Part shown: in pieces, positions 1 to 9,820 of the stretch
Position numbering within the stretch: the first letter of the stretch is position 1
Layout: each line of letters opens with the position of its first letter
DNA from: CADEEV01 sp032127875
GTDB lineage: Bacteria > Acidobacteriota > Vicinamibacteria > Fen-336
Length of the DNA stretch: 46,494 nt
Assembly (NCBI GenBank): GCA_032127875.1
Contig: JAQBHI010000035.1
Coordinates: 1-46,494 of the forward strand
Direction of reading: 5' to 3'
The notes under the pieces: model-generated
Database searches by the model: none
Seen by the model: only the letters and a program-made list of their open reading frames with translations
What the model was told of the DNA's origin: nothing
Program-made: the position numbers and the translations under genes

Positions 1-141
1 GTACGAGGCCGCCAGCCCGCGCTCGACCAAACCCCGCGTCCATTGCCGATACAGCAGGAGGTCGCTCATCTGGTCGGGAATGGCAGCGAGCGTTGCGTGT
101 ACCAGGCCCGAGGCGACTACGATGAGCGCGAGGCGTTTCAA
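1..141 (-). CDS. N-terminal fragment of a membrane protein, possibly a glycosyltransferase-like integral membrane enzyme
   Basis: The gene runs off the left edge of the window; about 47 N-terminal codons are visible. They begin MKRLALIVVASGLVHATLAA, which reads as a first transmembrane helix or signal anchor, followed by a stretch rich in W, R, L and Y. A hydrophobic helix followed by a Y-x-x-W-x-x-x-L-x-x-x-G-L pattern is reminiscent of multi-pass glycosyltransferases, but the fragment is too short to prove this. The TTG start is the only conventional in-frame start; the open frame extends back to the stop of the upstream gene, so a different start is possible. It follows the AhpD-like gene on the same strand by about 57 bases and may be cotranscribed with it. 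Confidence 0.4.
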   Translation of the reverse strand, partial: MKRLALIVVASGLVHATLAAIPDQMSDLLLYRQWTRGLVERGLAASY

Positions 142-198
142 ACGAGGCAGGGCACGGTACCACAGTGGCGGGGAGCGTCGGTCGACGCCTTGGAAGCG

Positions 199-769
199 TT
201 AGCTCCCGCCCCGGCCATCCTGTTCTGCGACCCAGGCTTCCAGGCTTACGCCGAGGCCGTCCGCGATGCGGTTGACGAAGGCGTAGTAGGCGGCGACCTC
301 GGCGATCGCGAGCACGTCCGCGTCCGCGAAACCGACGGCACGCAAGGCCAGGACGTCGCCTTCGTTCACTGCCGCAGGGCTGCGCGTCAGCTTCTCGACA
401 TAGGCCAGCATGGCGCTGCGCCGTGGCTCCAGGCCGGCGCTGCGCCAGTCCGTCTCGATGCGCGACAGCAGCACGTCGTCACGCAGCAGCCGGCGCAGCC
501 CGCGCCGGTGGTGGCTCGTTCAGTAGTGACAGCCGTTGAGCCGGCTCACCACGAGCGCAATCAGCTCGCGCTCGAGTTTGGGCAGGCTCGGCGTGCTGCG
601 CATCACGGCCCGGTACAGCTCGAAGTGCGCGCGCAGGCCGGACGGGTGCAGCGCGTGGAGCTTGAGGACGTTGTCCACGCGGCCGGACTCGGGATCGAGC
701 ATGGCTCGATTACAGTTCACCCAGCTCGCCAGCCGCGTCCCGCTCATCGATCGTCTCGATCCAGGCCAT
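199..769 (-). CDS. AhpD-like (carboxymuconolactone decarboxylase family) candidate selenoprotein, C-x-x-U active site, with a 1-nt frameshift near the 5' end
   Basis: This is a peroxidase-related AhpD-fold protein of about 189 residues, the usual length for this family. Reading from ATG 769 gives MAWIETIDERDAAGELGEL, then one extra base (TAAT instead of TAT, near 710-711) breaks the frame. Removing it restores L-Y-R-A-M-L-D-P-E-S-G-R and an open frame to the in-frame TGA at 522-520 and on to TAA at 201-199. The TGA sits at the second position of the redox motif C80-H-Y-U83-T-S-H-H87. E68, C80, residue 83 and H87 reproduce the E118/C130/C133/H137 spacing of AhpD, so the TGA replaces the peroxidatic cysteine. 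Homology continues undisturbed after it (AAYYAFVNRIADGLGVSLEAW). A SECIS-like hairpin follows. The selenocysteine reading is inference; the alternative is a dead gene with two lesions. The frameshift could be an assembly error, or translation could begin at ATG 703. Confidence 0.75.
490..508 (-). promoter_or_regulatory. Candidate bacterial SECIS hairpin downstream of the in-frame TGA
   Basis: On the minus strand, 11 nt after the TGA at 522-520, CCGGCGC and GCGCCGG form a perfect 7-bp stem with a 5-nt GGGCT loop. The first loop G is the 19th nucleotide after the TGA. Bacterial SECIS elements are described as a stem with a small apical loop having a G at its first or second position, roughly 16-37 nt after the UGA, and this hairpin fits. 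It lies inside the coding sequence, as bacterial SECIS elements do. A GC-rich stem can arise by chance at this base composition, so the support is the combination with the CxxU motif. Confidence 0.6.
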
Positions 770-853
770 TGGCCCTGCCTCGTTTCTGCGTCGGAGTATA
801 GCTGGCCAGGTCGTCCTCGCGACGACCACGTTCGCGCTCGCGGTGTGGCGCCC

Positions 854-889
854 TTGACAAACACTTTAGTTATAACTAAAGTGTCAGAA
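854..889 (+). promoter_or_regulatory. ArsR-family promoter (TTGACA, 17 bp, TAAAGT), probably giving a leaderless mRNA
   Basis: A consensus -35 hexamer TTGACA (854-859) is followed after 17 bp by TAAAGT (877-882), four of six matches to the -10 consensus. A transcript starting about 7 bases later would begin at or next to the ATG at 889, leaving no room for a ribosome binding site; none is visible. This suggests leaderless translation of the repressor gene. Confidence 0.6.
861..884. promoter_or_regulatory. 24-bp perfect palindromic operator for the ArsR-family regulator
   Basis: The half-site ACACTTTAGTTA is followed directly by its exact reverse complement TAACTAAAGTGT. The palindrome fills the spacer and overlaps the -10 region of the promoter of the downstream ArsR-family gene. 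That is the classical arrangement for autorepression by ArsR/SmtB dimers. It is AT-rich against a very GC-rich background. It lies about 90 bp upstream of the divergent AhpD-like gene and could also affect that gene. Confidence 0.75.
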
Positions 890-1254
890 TGATGCCGCTG
901 CAGGTGCTTGCCGCGCCGCGCCGCCGGCAGATCCTGCGCCTGATCTGGGACGCGGAGCGCAGCGCCGGCGAGGTCTGCCGCGCCATGCCCGAGATCAGCT
1001 TCGGGGCCGTCTCGCAGCACCTGGGAATCCTGGAGCAGGCTGGCTTCGTGAAGCGCCGGGAGGCGGGCCGCTTCCATTACTACGCCGCCCACAAGGCGGG
1101 GCTGGGGCCTTTGCGCAAGTGGCTCGAGGCTGCCTGGGACGACGCGCTTGCCCGGCTGCGCCTGCATGCGGAGCTGGAAGAGGCGCGGCGCGGCCCCCGG
1201 CCCGGGCGCGGCGGGCGGCCACGCGAGCGCAAACCAAGGAGAAAAATGCCATGA
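889..1254 (+). CDS. ArsR-family winged-helix transcriptional regulator
   Basis: A 121-residue winged-helix DNA-binding repressor of the ArsR/SmtB fold. The segment from residue 5 (VLAAPRRRQILRLIWDAE) to about 75 has the typical HTH_5 pattern: short helix, recognition helix in ISFGAVSQHLGILEQAGFVKRR, then the wing GRFHYYA. The tail after residue 90 is basic and low-complexity. No conserved metal-binding CxC is seen, so this is unlikely to be an arsenic or zinc sensor; it looks like the type encoded with SRPBCC/AHSA1 proteins. The 3' end overlaps the ATG of just such a gene, which here is only a stub. The ATG at 889 (alternative ATG 892) has no Shine-Dalgarno sequence and sits next to the inferred transcription start. 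The palindrome upstream implies autoregulation. Confidence 0.85.
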   Translation: MMPLQVLAAPRRRQILRLIWDAERSAGEVCRAMPEISFGAVSQHLGILEQAGFVKRREAGRFHYYAAHKAGLGPLRKWLEAAWDDALARLRLHAELEEARRGPRPGRGGRPRERKPRRKMP

Positions 1255-1361
1255 CAGAGCCCGGCTTCTGCGTCGAGCGGACGCTGCTGATAAGGGCCAG
1301 CCGGGAAGACTTCGCGCCGGACGGCCGGATCCGTCGGGTCGTCGGGCTCTGGGCCGGGTAG
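1251..1361 (+). pseudogene. 5' stub of an SRPBCC/AHSA1-type gene
   Basis: The 36 codons start at an ATGA overlap with the ArsR-type gene and read MTEPGFCVERTLLIRASRED, the start of an SRPBCC domain (first beta strand and helix). The remainder, FAPDGRIRRVVGLWAG then TAG, no longer matches the family. ArsR-SRPBCC pairs are a common operon type with a full partner of about 150 residues, so this is inferred to be a truncated and possibly frameshifted remnant. A functional 36-residue peptide is less likely. Confidence 0.6.
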
Positions 1362-1365
1362 GGGA

Positions 1366-2031
1366 GTGCTCGCGTCGTCCCGAAGACGCCGCTGGCTCTG
1401 GACCGGGCTGGCCCTGGCGCTGGCCGTCGTCATGGGCGGGGGCGTGCTCGAACCAACCCTGCGGGCGCTGCTGGCCGACCAGGCGAGCGCTACGCTCGGG
1501 ACGCCCGTCAGCCTGGGCCGCGCTCGGCTTGGCCTCCCGCCGGGGCTGGCGCTTCGGGGTTTGCGCGTGAGCAACCCGCCGGGCTTTGGCGGCGCGCCCT
1601 TGCTCGCCGTGGAGCGGCTCACGCTGCGGGTGGAGTTGGGATCGCTGCTGCGGGGCGCGATCCTCGTACCGGAGGTGATCGTCGACGGATTCGAGATGCG
1701 GGTAGAGCGGACCGCCGGCCGCACCAACGTCGAGGCGCTCCGAGATCGCCTGCGAAAGGCAACCACCCGGGCAGTCCCGATGTCCCGGCGTGTCGTGATC
1801 GGCCGGCTCGCGGTGCGCGGCGGCCGAGTGAGCGCTCCCGCGCTCCTGGGGCGGCGGGTCAGCGTGGCGATCAAGGACTTCGAGCTGCACGACATCGGCG
1901 AGGACCAGGGCGGGATCCTGCCAGCGGAGCTGGCGGAGTTGATCCTGAAGCTGATGGACCCCAGTTTCCGCAACGCGCTGCGCAACGTGGATCTCGGTGC
2001 GGCGGCCAAGGGTCTGCTGCTGCGACGCTAG
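1366..2031 (+). CDS. AsmA-like single-pass envelope protein
   Basis: A 221-residue protein with a basic N-terminus and one transmembrane helix (about residues 9-26, LWTGLALALAVVMGGGVL). A soluble region resembles the N-terminal part of AsmA/DUF748-type proteins: SATLGTPVSLGRARLGLPPG, then L-R-V-S-N-P-P-G-F-G, then a SLL-RG-I-x-V-P-E-V-x-VDG-F strand pattern. AsmA-like proteins are envelope proteins related to bridge-like lipid-transfer proteins, usually much longer; this is a short form. The GTG start at 1366 directly follows the stop of the SRPBCC stub in a GGGGAG context, so the start is uncertain. It lies in the same direction as the ArsR gene and could be cotranscribed. Confidence 0.6.
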   Translation: MLASSRRRRWLWTGLALALAVVMGGGVLEPTLRALLADQASATLGTPVSLGRARLGLPPGLALRGLRVSNPPGFGGAPLLAVERLTLRVELGSLLRGAILVPEVIVDGFEMRVERTAGRTNVEALRDRLRKATTRAVPMSRRVVIGRLAVRGGRVSAPALLGRRVSVAIKDFELHDIGEDQGGILPAELAELILKLMDPSFRNALRNVDLGAAAKGLLLRR

Positions 2032-2082
2032 CCTGACATGAGATCCGGGCAGACGCTTTGGGGCGCAGTTCGAAGCCGCCCG

Positions 2083-2187
2083 CCGCTGATCGAGAAAGGC
2101 GCCGACGTGAACGCCAAGGACGACGAAGTCAAGACGCGCCTCGCGATCGCCCTGGAGAACCGCAACCGGTACGGCGCGGCGCAATAG
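2083..2187 (+). pseudogene. Ankyrin-repeat fragment
   Basis: One reading frame gives PLIEKGADVNAKDDEVKTRL and then AIALENRNRYGAAQ before TAG. L-I-E-K-G-A-D-V-N-A-K-D is a textbook ankyrin-repeat junction, followed by a slightly degraded T-P-L helix. Only a little over one repeat is present with no start codon, so this is a 3' remnant of a lost ankyrin-repeat gene. Confidence 0.6.
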
Positions 2188-2288
2188 CCATCAGCGGCGG
2201 TTCCGTGGCGTTGTCGCCTTGTCAGGGAGTTCCAGAATGGCCAAGGTACTGGAGTGACCCGGCGAAGCCGGCTGAAAGGGGGCCGATC

Positions 2289-3026
2289 GTGCGGCATGCG
2301 GGCATCCTGGCGCACAGCGCCGAAGGCGCGTCGTTGTGTTTCTTGAGCTTTTGCCACGAAGGCTCTTCGCGACTCGGGCCCCACGCGCACCCCGACGTGA
2401 CGCTCGACTGCATCGCCATGGGCCGCAGCATGGAGGGCTGGCTGGCGGGGCGGCATGCGCAGATACGGCAGACGCTGGCCCAGAGCATCGAGCGCCTGGC
2501 GCTGGCCGGTGCCGAGTTCTTCGTCTGCCCCGACAACACGGCGCATATCGCGCTCGAGTTGGCCGGCCGCGACCTGGCGCTGCCGGGCCTCAACATCGCG
2601 GATGTCGTCGCCGCCGAGGCGGCCCGAACGGGCAGGCGTCGCATAGCGGTGCTCGGAACGCGCTATACGATGGATGGCCCGGTCTACAGGCGTGCACTCG
2701 CCGACCAAGGCATAGGGCACGAGCTGCCTGCGCCTGACGAGAGCGCGCTCATCGACCGCGTGATCTTCGAGGAGCTGGTCGAGGGGCGCTTCGAAGCCGC
2801 ATCACGCCACGCGTACGTAGAGATCATCGCGCGCATGAAGCAGCGAGGCTGTGACGCAGCCGCGCTCGTCTGCACCGAGATCCCGCTGCTCGTCACCCCG
2901 GATCTCTCGCCCCTCCCCATTCTCGACTCCACGAGGCTGCTGGCTCGCGCCGCGCTCGAGGTCGCCATCGAGGAGCGGCCGTTGCCCACATGGCGCGGTG
3001 GTCCCCTTCGACGCAGCGCCGTCTGA
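2289..3026 (+). CDS. Aspartate/glutamate racemase family protein
   Basis: A 245-residue member of the PLP-independent Asp/Glu racemase superfamily, which interconverts amino-acid stereoisomers with two cysteines. The N-terminal part carries A-E-F-F-V-C-P-D-N-T-A-H and the C-terminal half carries A-A-L-V-C-T-E-I-P-L-L, matching the second catalytic cysteine loop (GCTEI). In the first loop the usual C-N-T is replaced by C-P-D-N-T, so the cysteine is two residues earlier. I recall this variant in racemases annotated as aspartate racemase, but it makes the exact substrate or activity uncertain. The GTG start at 2289 was chosen because AAAGGGGG lies just upstream and homology begins there (RHAGILAHSAEGASLCF); the open frame continues upstream without resemblance. 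It stands alone. Confidence 0.8.
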   Translation: MRHAGILAHSAEGASLCFLSFCHEGSSRLGPHAHPDVTLDCIAMGRSMEGWLAGRHAQIRQTLAQSIERLALAGAEFFVCPDNTAHIALELAGRDLALPGLNIADVVAAEAARTGRRRIAVLGTRYTMDGPVYRRALADQGIGHELPAPDESALIDRVIFEELVEGRFEAASRHAYVEIIARMKQRGCDAAALVCTEIPLLVTPDLSPLPILDSTRLLARAALEVAIEERPLPTWRGGPLRRSAV

Positions 3027-3115
3027 GCGCCGTTGCTGGCTATTCGCTCTAGCGGATGAGGGCCGCTGCCTGGCTGGCCGCGTGCAGGACCTTGAAGGCA
3101 GTGAGCCCGGCCAGC

Positions 3116-3274
3116 GCTGACGTCGGCCCGGATCGCGAGGGCTGTTCCGCCCGCGGCCTGGATCTCGGCCAAGACCTTCTGAGCGCGCTTTTCGCCAGCC
3201 ACGCAGTTCACGACCACGTTGGCGCCGGCGGCGGCGAGCGCCTTGGCGACGCCCTCACCGATTCCGGAATTGGC
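3116..3274 (-). pseudogene. Short-chain dehydrogenase fragment (Rossmann beta-alpha-beta only)
   Basis: The minus-strand frame reads ANSGIGEGVAKALAAAGANV and then VVNCVAGEKRAQKVLAEIQA followed by AGGTALAIRADVS. This is the nucleotide-binding end of a glucose-1-dehydrogenase-like SDR (T-G-x-x-x-G-I-G motif through A-D-V-S). The match stops abruptly at both ends and there is no catalytic S-Y-K, so only about 50 codons of a lost gene remain. Confidence 0.7.
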
Positions 3275-3484
3275 GCTACGCAGGGGGCAACGTAGCACGG
3301 TCCCCGCGCATTCCCCGGCCGGCGCGTGGGAATAGGCCTCGCCGGCGGCGCGTTCAGCCCGACATGAACGTCCCGAGCCACGCCTTCCTGAGCTTGCGCC
3401 CGGAGGGGTCCTTGCCACGGCGCACGCCGCCCGCCCTCGGTTCGAAAGTCTCCGGCGTTGAATCACGAAAGGCAGCCTGACACC
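3275..3484. other. Intergenic stretch before the carbohydrate operon
   Basis: No gene is recognised. A short inverted repeat (ATTCCC near 3308 and GGGAAT near 3327) could form a weak hairpin. A minus-strand frame ends with GKDPSGRKLRKAWLGTFMSG before TGA, which looks protein-like but has no start and was not identified. Confidence 0.3.
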
Positions 3485-6258
<2,774 letters not shown>

Positions 6259-6262
<4 letters not shown>

Positions 6263-8205
6263 CGCTGCCCGCGCGCGATGCCGAGTGGCTCGAAGCGGAC
6301 GGTCTGGGTGGCTTCAGTTCCGGCACCGTGAGTGGTCCCCGCACGCGCCGCTACCACGCGCTCCTGCTCACGGCCGTGACCCCACCCACGGGTCGCCATG
6401 TGCTCGTGAACGGCCTGGACGCGTTCGTCGAGACGGAGCAGGGGCGCTACGCGCTCTCGGCACAGCGCTACTCGCCCGACGCAGTGAGCCCCGACGGTGA
6501 CAAGCGGGTGTCTGCCTTCGTTCCGGATCCATGGCCACGATTCTCCCTGACGCTCGAAGACGGCACGCGCCTCGAGCACGAGGTGTTCGTACCGAAGGGC
6601 CTGTCGATCGTGGCGCTGTCGTGGCGTCTTCTGGGCGACAAGATGCCGGCCACGCTGAGCGTTCGGCCGTTCCTCTCGGGCCGGGACTACCACTCCTTGC
6701 ACCACGAGAACCCCGACTTCCGCTTCGACGCGGAGTCGCAAGGCGACAGCGTCACCTGGAAGATGTACGGATCGGTGCCGGGCGTGACGGCATTGGCAAA
6801 CGGCGGCTATTTCGCCGAGCCGACCTGGTACCGCAACTTCCTGTACGAAAAGGAGCGCCGCCGTGGCCTCGACGATGTCGAGGACCTGGCGGCGCCCGGA
6901 AGCTTCCGGTTCGACCTGGAGCGCGGCGAAGCGGTGTTGCTGTTCGGCGCCGAGGGCGAGGCTGCCGGGAAGCTGCTCTCCGCCGCGTCCGCCGCGGCAC
7001 TGCTCGCCGAGTTGCGAAGCTCGGAGCGCCGCCGCCGGTCGTCCTTCCCGTCGCGCCTCGATCGAGCAGCCGACGCCTACCTGGTCAAGCGGGGCGGCGG
7101 GCAGAGCGTCGTCGCGGGCTACCCGTGGTTCACCGACTGGGGCCGCGACACGTTCATCGCGCTGCGCGGGCTGACGCTCGCCACGGGTCGCTTCGACGAA
7201 GCCCGCGACATCCTGATGGAGTGGTCGCACGCGGTTTCGGACGGCATGCTTCCCAACCGCTTCCAGGACGCAGCTGACGCGCCGGAGTTCAACGCGGTCG
7301 ATGCCGCGCTGTGGTACGTGATCTCGGTCCACGAGTACCTGAAGGCGACGGCGGGGCGGCGCGGCGCCGAGAAGTGCAAGCAGTGCGGGGCCAAAGGCGA
7401 ATGTCTGCAAGGCGCCGTGCTGGCGATCCTCGAAGGCTACGCGAAAGGCACCCGCCACGGCATCCGGATGGATGACGACGGGCTGCTGGCGGCGGGGGAG
7501 CCCGGCGTTCAACTCACCTGGATGGATGCCAAGGTGGGCGACTGGGTCGTGACACCACGCATCGGCAAGCCGGTGGAGATCGAGGCGCTCTGGATCAACG
7601 CTCTCGAGATCGGTGCGTCTCTCGACGTGAAATGGAGGGAACCCCTGCAGCGCGCCCGCAAAGCGTTCGCGGAGCGCTTCTGGAGCGAGAGCCACGGCTT
7701 CCTGGCCGACGTCGTGGACGCCGACCACGAGGCGGGCAAGGTGGATCGCAGTTTCCGCCCGAATCAGATCCTGGCAGTCGGCGGCCTGCCCTTTTCGCTG
7801 CTCGACGGCGAGCGTGCGAGGCGCGTCGTCGACGCGGTCGAAGAACGGTTGCTCACCCCGCTCGGGCTGCGCTCGCTCGCGCCGGACGATCCGAGCTACA
7901 CGGGACGCTACGCGGGCGGCCCGCGCGAGCGCGACGGCGCCTACCACCAGGGCACGGTGTGGCCATGGTTGATCGGGCCCTTCGCCGAGGCCTGGGTCCG
8001 CGTGCGGGGCGGGTCCGTGGGAGCTCGTGCAGAGGCCCGCGCTCGCTTCCTGAAGCCGCTGCTCCGGCACCTCGACGAGGCCGGCATCGGCCACGTCTCC
8101 GAGATCGCCGACGGCGACGCGCCGCATCGCCCCGCGGGCTGTCCGTTCCAGGCCTGGTCGGTCAGCGAGGCGCTGCGCCTGCAGCGCGTGGTCCTGGCGC
8201 GGTAA
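6259..8205 (+). CDS. Amylo-alpha-1,6-glucosidase (bacterial glycogen-debranching-enzyme type)
   Basis: A 648-residue enzyme with the bacterial GDE N-terminal domain (EWLEADGLGGFSSGTVSGPR, then T-R-R-Y-H-A-L-L, residues about 9-35) and a C-terminal alpha/alpha barrel. The C-terminal region carries the signature YPWFTDWGRDTFIALRGLTL near residue 290 and YHQGTVWPWLIGPFAEAW near residue 565. Family members cleave alpha-1,6 branches or terminal glucose of glycogen-like polymers in the cytoplasm. An unusual insert, KCKQCGAKGECLQ near residue 375, adds three clustered cysteines. The start overlaps the GH63 stop by 4 bp (ATGA). Carbohydrate storage or osmolyte turnover is the inferred role of the pair. 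Confidence 0.9.
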
Positions 8206-8250
8206 CGGACCCGCCGGCCGCGGCATCGAAGCGAGCAGGGGGACGAGCCC

Positions 8251-8415
8251 ATGTCGAGAAGCTGGTCGGACATGCCGTGGATCCTGATGCAGTTGGCACT
8301 GGTGGCGAGCACGGAGTTCGTCGAGGCCTTCGAGCCATGGCCTTCGGCGCCCGGCTGGCAGCGCAGCTGGCACCGCGCGGCGCTGCGCGCGGCGGGGCGA
8401 CGCCGGATCGCCTGA
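8251..8415 (+). CDS. Small ORF upstream of and coupled to the aquaporin gene
   Basis: A 54-codon ORF has a strong ribosome binding site (CAGGGGGA, about 7 nt before ATG). It begins MSRSWSDMPWILMQLALVAS, with a short hydrophobic segment, and ends in an arginine-rich tail, RAALRAAGRRRIA. Its TGA overlaps the ATG of the aquaporin gene as TGATG, so its translation would feed ribosomes into that gene. No family is recognised; it could be a coupling leader peptide or a small membrane protein. The good RBS and the overlap are the only evidence that it is translated. Confidence 0.45.
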   Translation: MSRSWSDMPWILMQLALVASTEFVEAFEPWPSAPGWQRSWHRAALRAAGRRRIA

Positions 8416-9185
8416 TGTTGGGTGCGCTGCGGCGGCACTGGCCGGAATACTTGATGGAGGCCTTTGGCCTGGGAGCCTTCATGGTCTCGGCCTGTTTTTT
8501 CGGGACGCTCTTGTGGCACCCGGCCTCGCCGGTCGCGCAAGCGATCCCCAACGGTCTCGGTCGGCGCGCCCTGATGGGCACGGCCATGGGCCTGACGGCC
8601 GTGGCCCTGATCTACTCGCCCTGGGGCAAGCAGTCCGGCGCGCACCTGAACCCGGCGGTGACGCTCACGTTCCTCCGGCTCGGCAAGGTGAAGTTGTGGG
8701 ACGCGCTGTTCTACTGGAGCGCACAACTCGCCGGCGGCGTCGCCGGGGTGCTGCTGTCGCGACTGCTGCTAGGCTCCCGGCTCGCGGCGCCGTCAGTGCA
8801 CTACGTCGTCACGACTCCCCATGCGGGCGCCGCGCTTGCCTTCGCGTCCGAGTTGGCGATCGCGTTCCTGATGATGCTCACGGTCCTGACGGTCTCGAGC
8901 AGTTCCTTCGAGCGCTTCACGGGGCTGTGCGCGGGCTTCCTGGTCGCGAGCTACATCACCTTCGAGGAGCCGCTGTCGGGGATGAGCCTGAACCCGGCCC
9001 GCACGCTGGCCTCGGCGATCCCGGCCATGGATTTCACGGGCCTGTGGCTCTACCTCGTCGCGCCGCCACTCGGCATGCTGCTGGCCGGCCAGGTCTTCGC
9101 GCAGCTGACCGAAGGCCGCGCGAAGCACTGCGCCAAGCTCCATCACAGCAACGACCGCCGCTGCATCTTCTGCCAGGCGGTCTAG
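8415..9185 (+). CDS. MIP-family aquaporin/glycerol facilitator
   Basis: A 256-residue six-helix channel of the major intrinsic protein family. Both half-helix motifs are present: G-A-H-L-N-P-A-V-T near residue 78 and M-S-L-N-P-A-R-T near residue 195. Hydrophobic helices lie around 15-32, 52-70, 92-115, 138-158, 168-185 and 208-228. The tail is Cys/His-rich (H-C-A-K-L-H-H-S-N-D-R-R-C-I-F-C), which suggests metal binding or a disulphide at the cytoplasmic C-terminus. ATG 8415 overlaps the stop of a 54-codon ORF. The position behind two alpha-glucosidases suggests a role in moving water or a small polyol such as glycerol, but selectivity cannot be read here. Confidence 0.88.
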   Translation: MLGALRRHWPEYLMEAFGLGAFMVSACFFGTLLWHPASPVAQAIPNGLGRRALMGTAMGLTAVALIYSPWGKQSGAHLNPAVTLTFLRLGKVKLWDALFYWSAQLAGGVAGVLLSRLLLGSRLAAPSVHYVVTTPHAGAALAFASELAIAFLMMLTVLTVSSSSFERFTGLCAGFLVASYITFEEPLSGMSLNPARTLASAIPAMDFTGLWLYLVAPPLGMLLAGQVFAQLTEGRAKHCAKLHHSNDRRCIFCQAV

Positions 9186-9190
9186 GCGGG

Positions 9191-9676
9191 CTACTGCCCG
9201 GAATCGTCGGCAGACGGGCCGTAGATCGAGGGCACCTTGCCGCCCATCGGTCGCAGGTAGGTGCTGAGCTGGCCACGGTGGTGGATGGCATCGAAGAGCA
9301 TGCCCCAGAACATGTTGGCCACGGTGTCCTTCCACACCTCGGCGCCCCCCATCAGGAAGCGGCCCTGCTTCTCCCAGCCGGCCGCGTCGAGGCGCGCCAG
9401 CCGTTCGTTGACCGTGGCGGCGTTCTTCTCGTAGGCGGCCACGATCTGCTCGACGCTGGCTGCCGGCGGCTCGTCCTTCCAGTCGATCGTGCCCGTCTCG
9501 AGCAGGGCCAGCAGCGCGACTTCCTCGGTGGCGAGCAGGAAGCCCAGTTCCCCGGCGGTGCGGGATTTCGGGTCCGGCCGATAGTCGAGCCGACCCGGCG
9601 GCATGGCCTTCAACACGCGCACGAACGCCGGCAGCTCGGCCTTGCGCTTTTCGAGAAAGAATTCGAGGTTGCTCAT
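9191..9676 (-). CDS. DinB-family protein
   Basis: A 161-residue DinB/YfiT-like four-helix-bundle protein. Members bind a divalent metal through three histidines and include thiol-dependent transferases. The C-terminal motif F-D-A-I-H-H-R-G-Q-L-S-T-Y-L-R-P-M-G is the family hallmark; the first histidine typical of many members (near residue 50) is not evident in LLATEEVALLALLE, so metal binding may be altered. AAGGAGATCTG precedes ATG 9676. The gene ends 5 bp from the convergent aquaporin stop. A TTGACA promoter is visible upstream. Confidence 0.8.
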   Translation of the reverse strand: MSNLEFFLEKRKAELPAFVRVLKAMPPGRLDYRPDPKSRTAGELGFLLATEEVALLALLETGTIDWKDEPPAASVEQIVAAYEKNAATVNERLARLDAAGWEKQGRFLMGGAEVWKDTVANMFWGMLFDAIHHRGQLSTYLRPMGGKVPSIYGPSADDSGQ

Positions 9677-9704
9677 CAGATCTCCTTGACCAAAGCCCCG
9701 CGCA

Positions 9705-9734
9705 ACCGTAAGCGAATAAAAGGCGAATGTCAAG
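9705..9734 (-). promoter_or_regulatory. Promoter of the DinB-family gene
   Basis: On the minus strand a perfect TTGACA (9734-9729) is followed after 18 bp by TACGGT (9710-9705), three of six matches to the -10 consensus. It lies about 30-60 bp upstream of the DinB-family ATG, in a locally AT-rich patch. Confidence 0.5.
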
Positions 9735-9820
9735 GTGATTTTGTTGCGGCGGCCATGGGATCGCCTTGATCGCGGGAATGTGCTGTGCCGCGGCGGCGAT
9801 CCCACCACCGGAGGCATCCC

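Noticed and set aside
43..801. A 252-codon open frame on the plus strand
   Set aside because: It is antisense to the AhpD-like gene, whose motifs are recognisable, and its product is Gln/Arg/Ala-rich with no family features.
520..2184. A 554-codon minus-strand open frame across the ArsR and AsmA-like genes
   Set aside because: Only its last 60 or so codons are real (the AhpD-like gene before the TGA); the rest is a high-GC antisense shadow.
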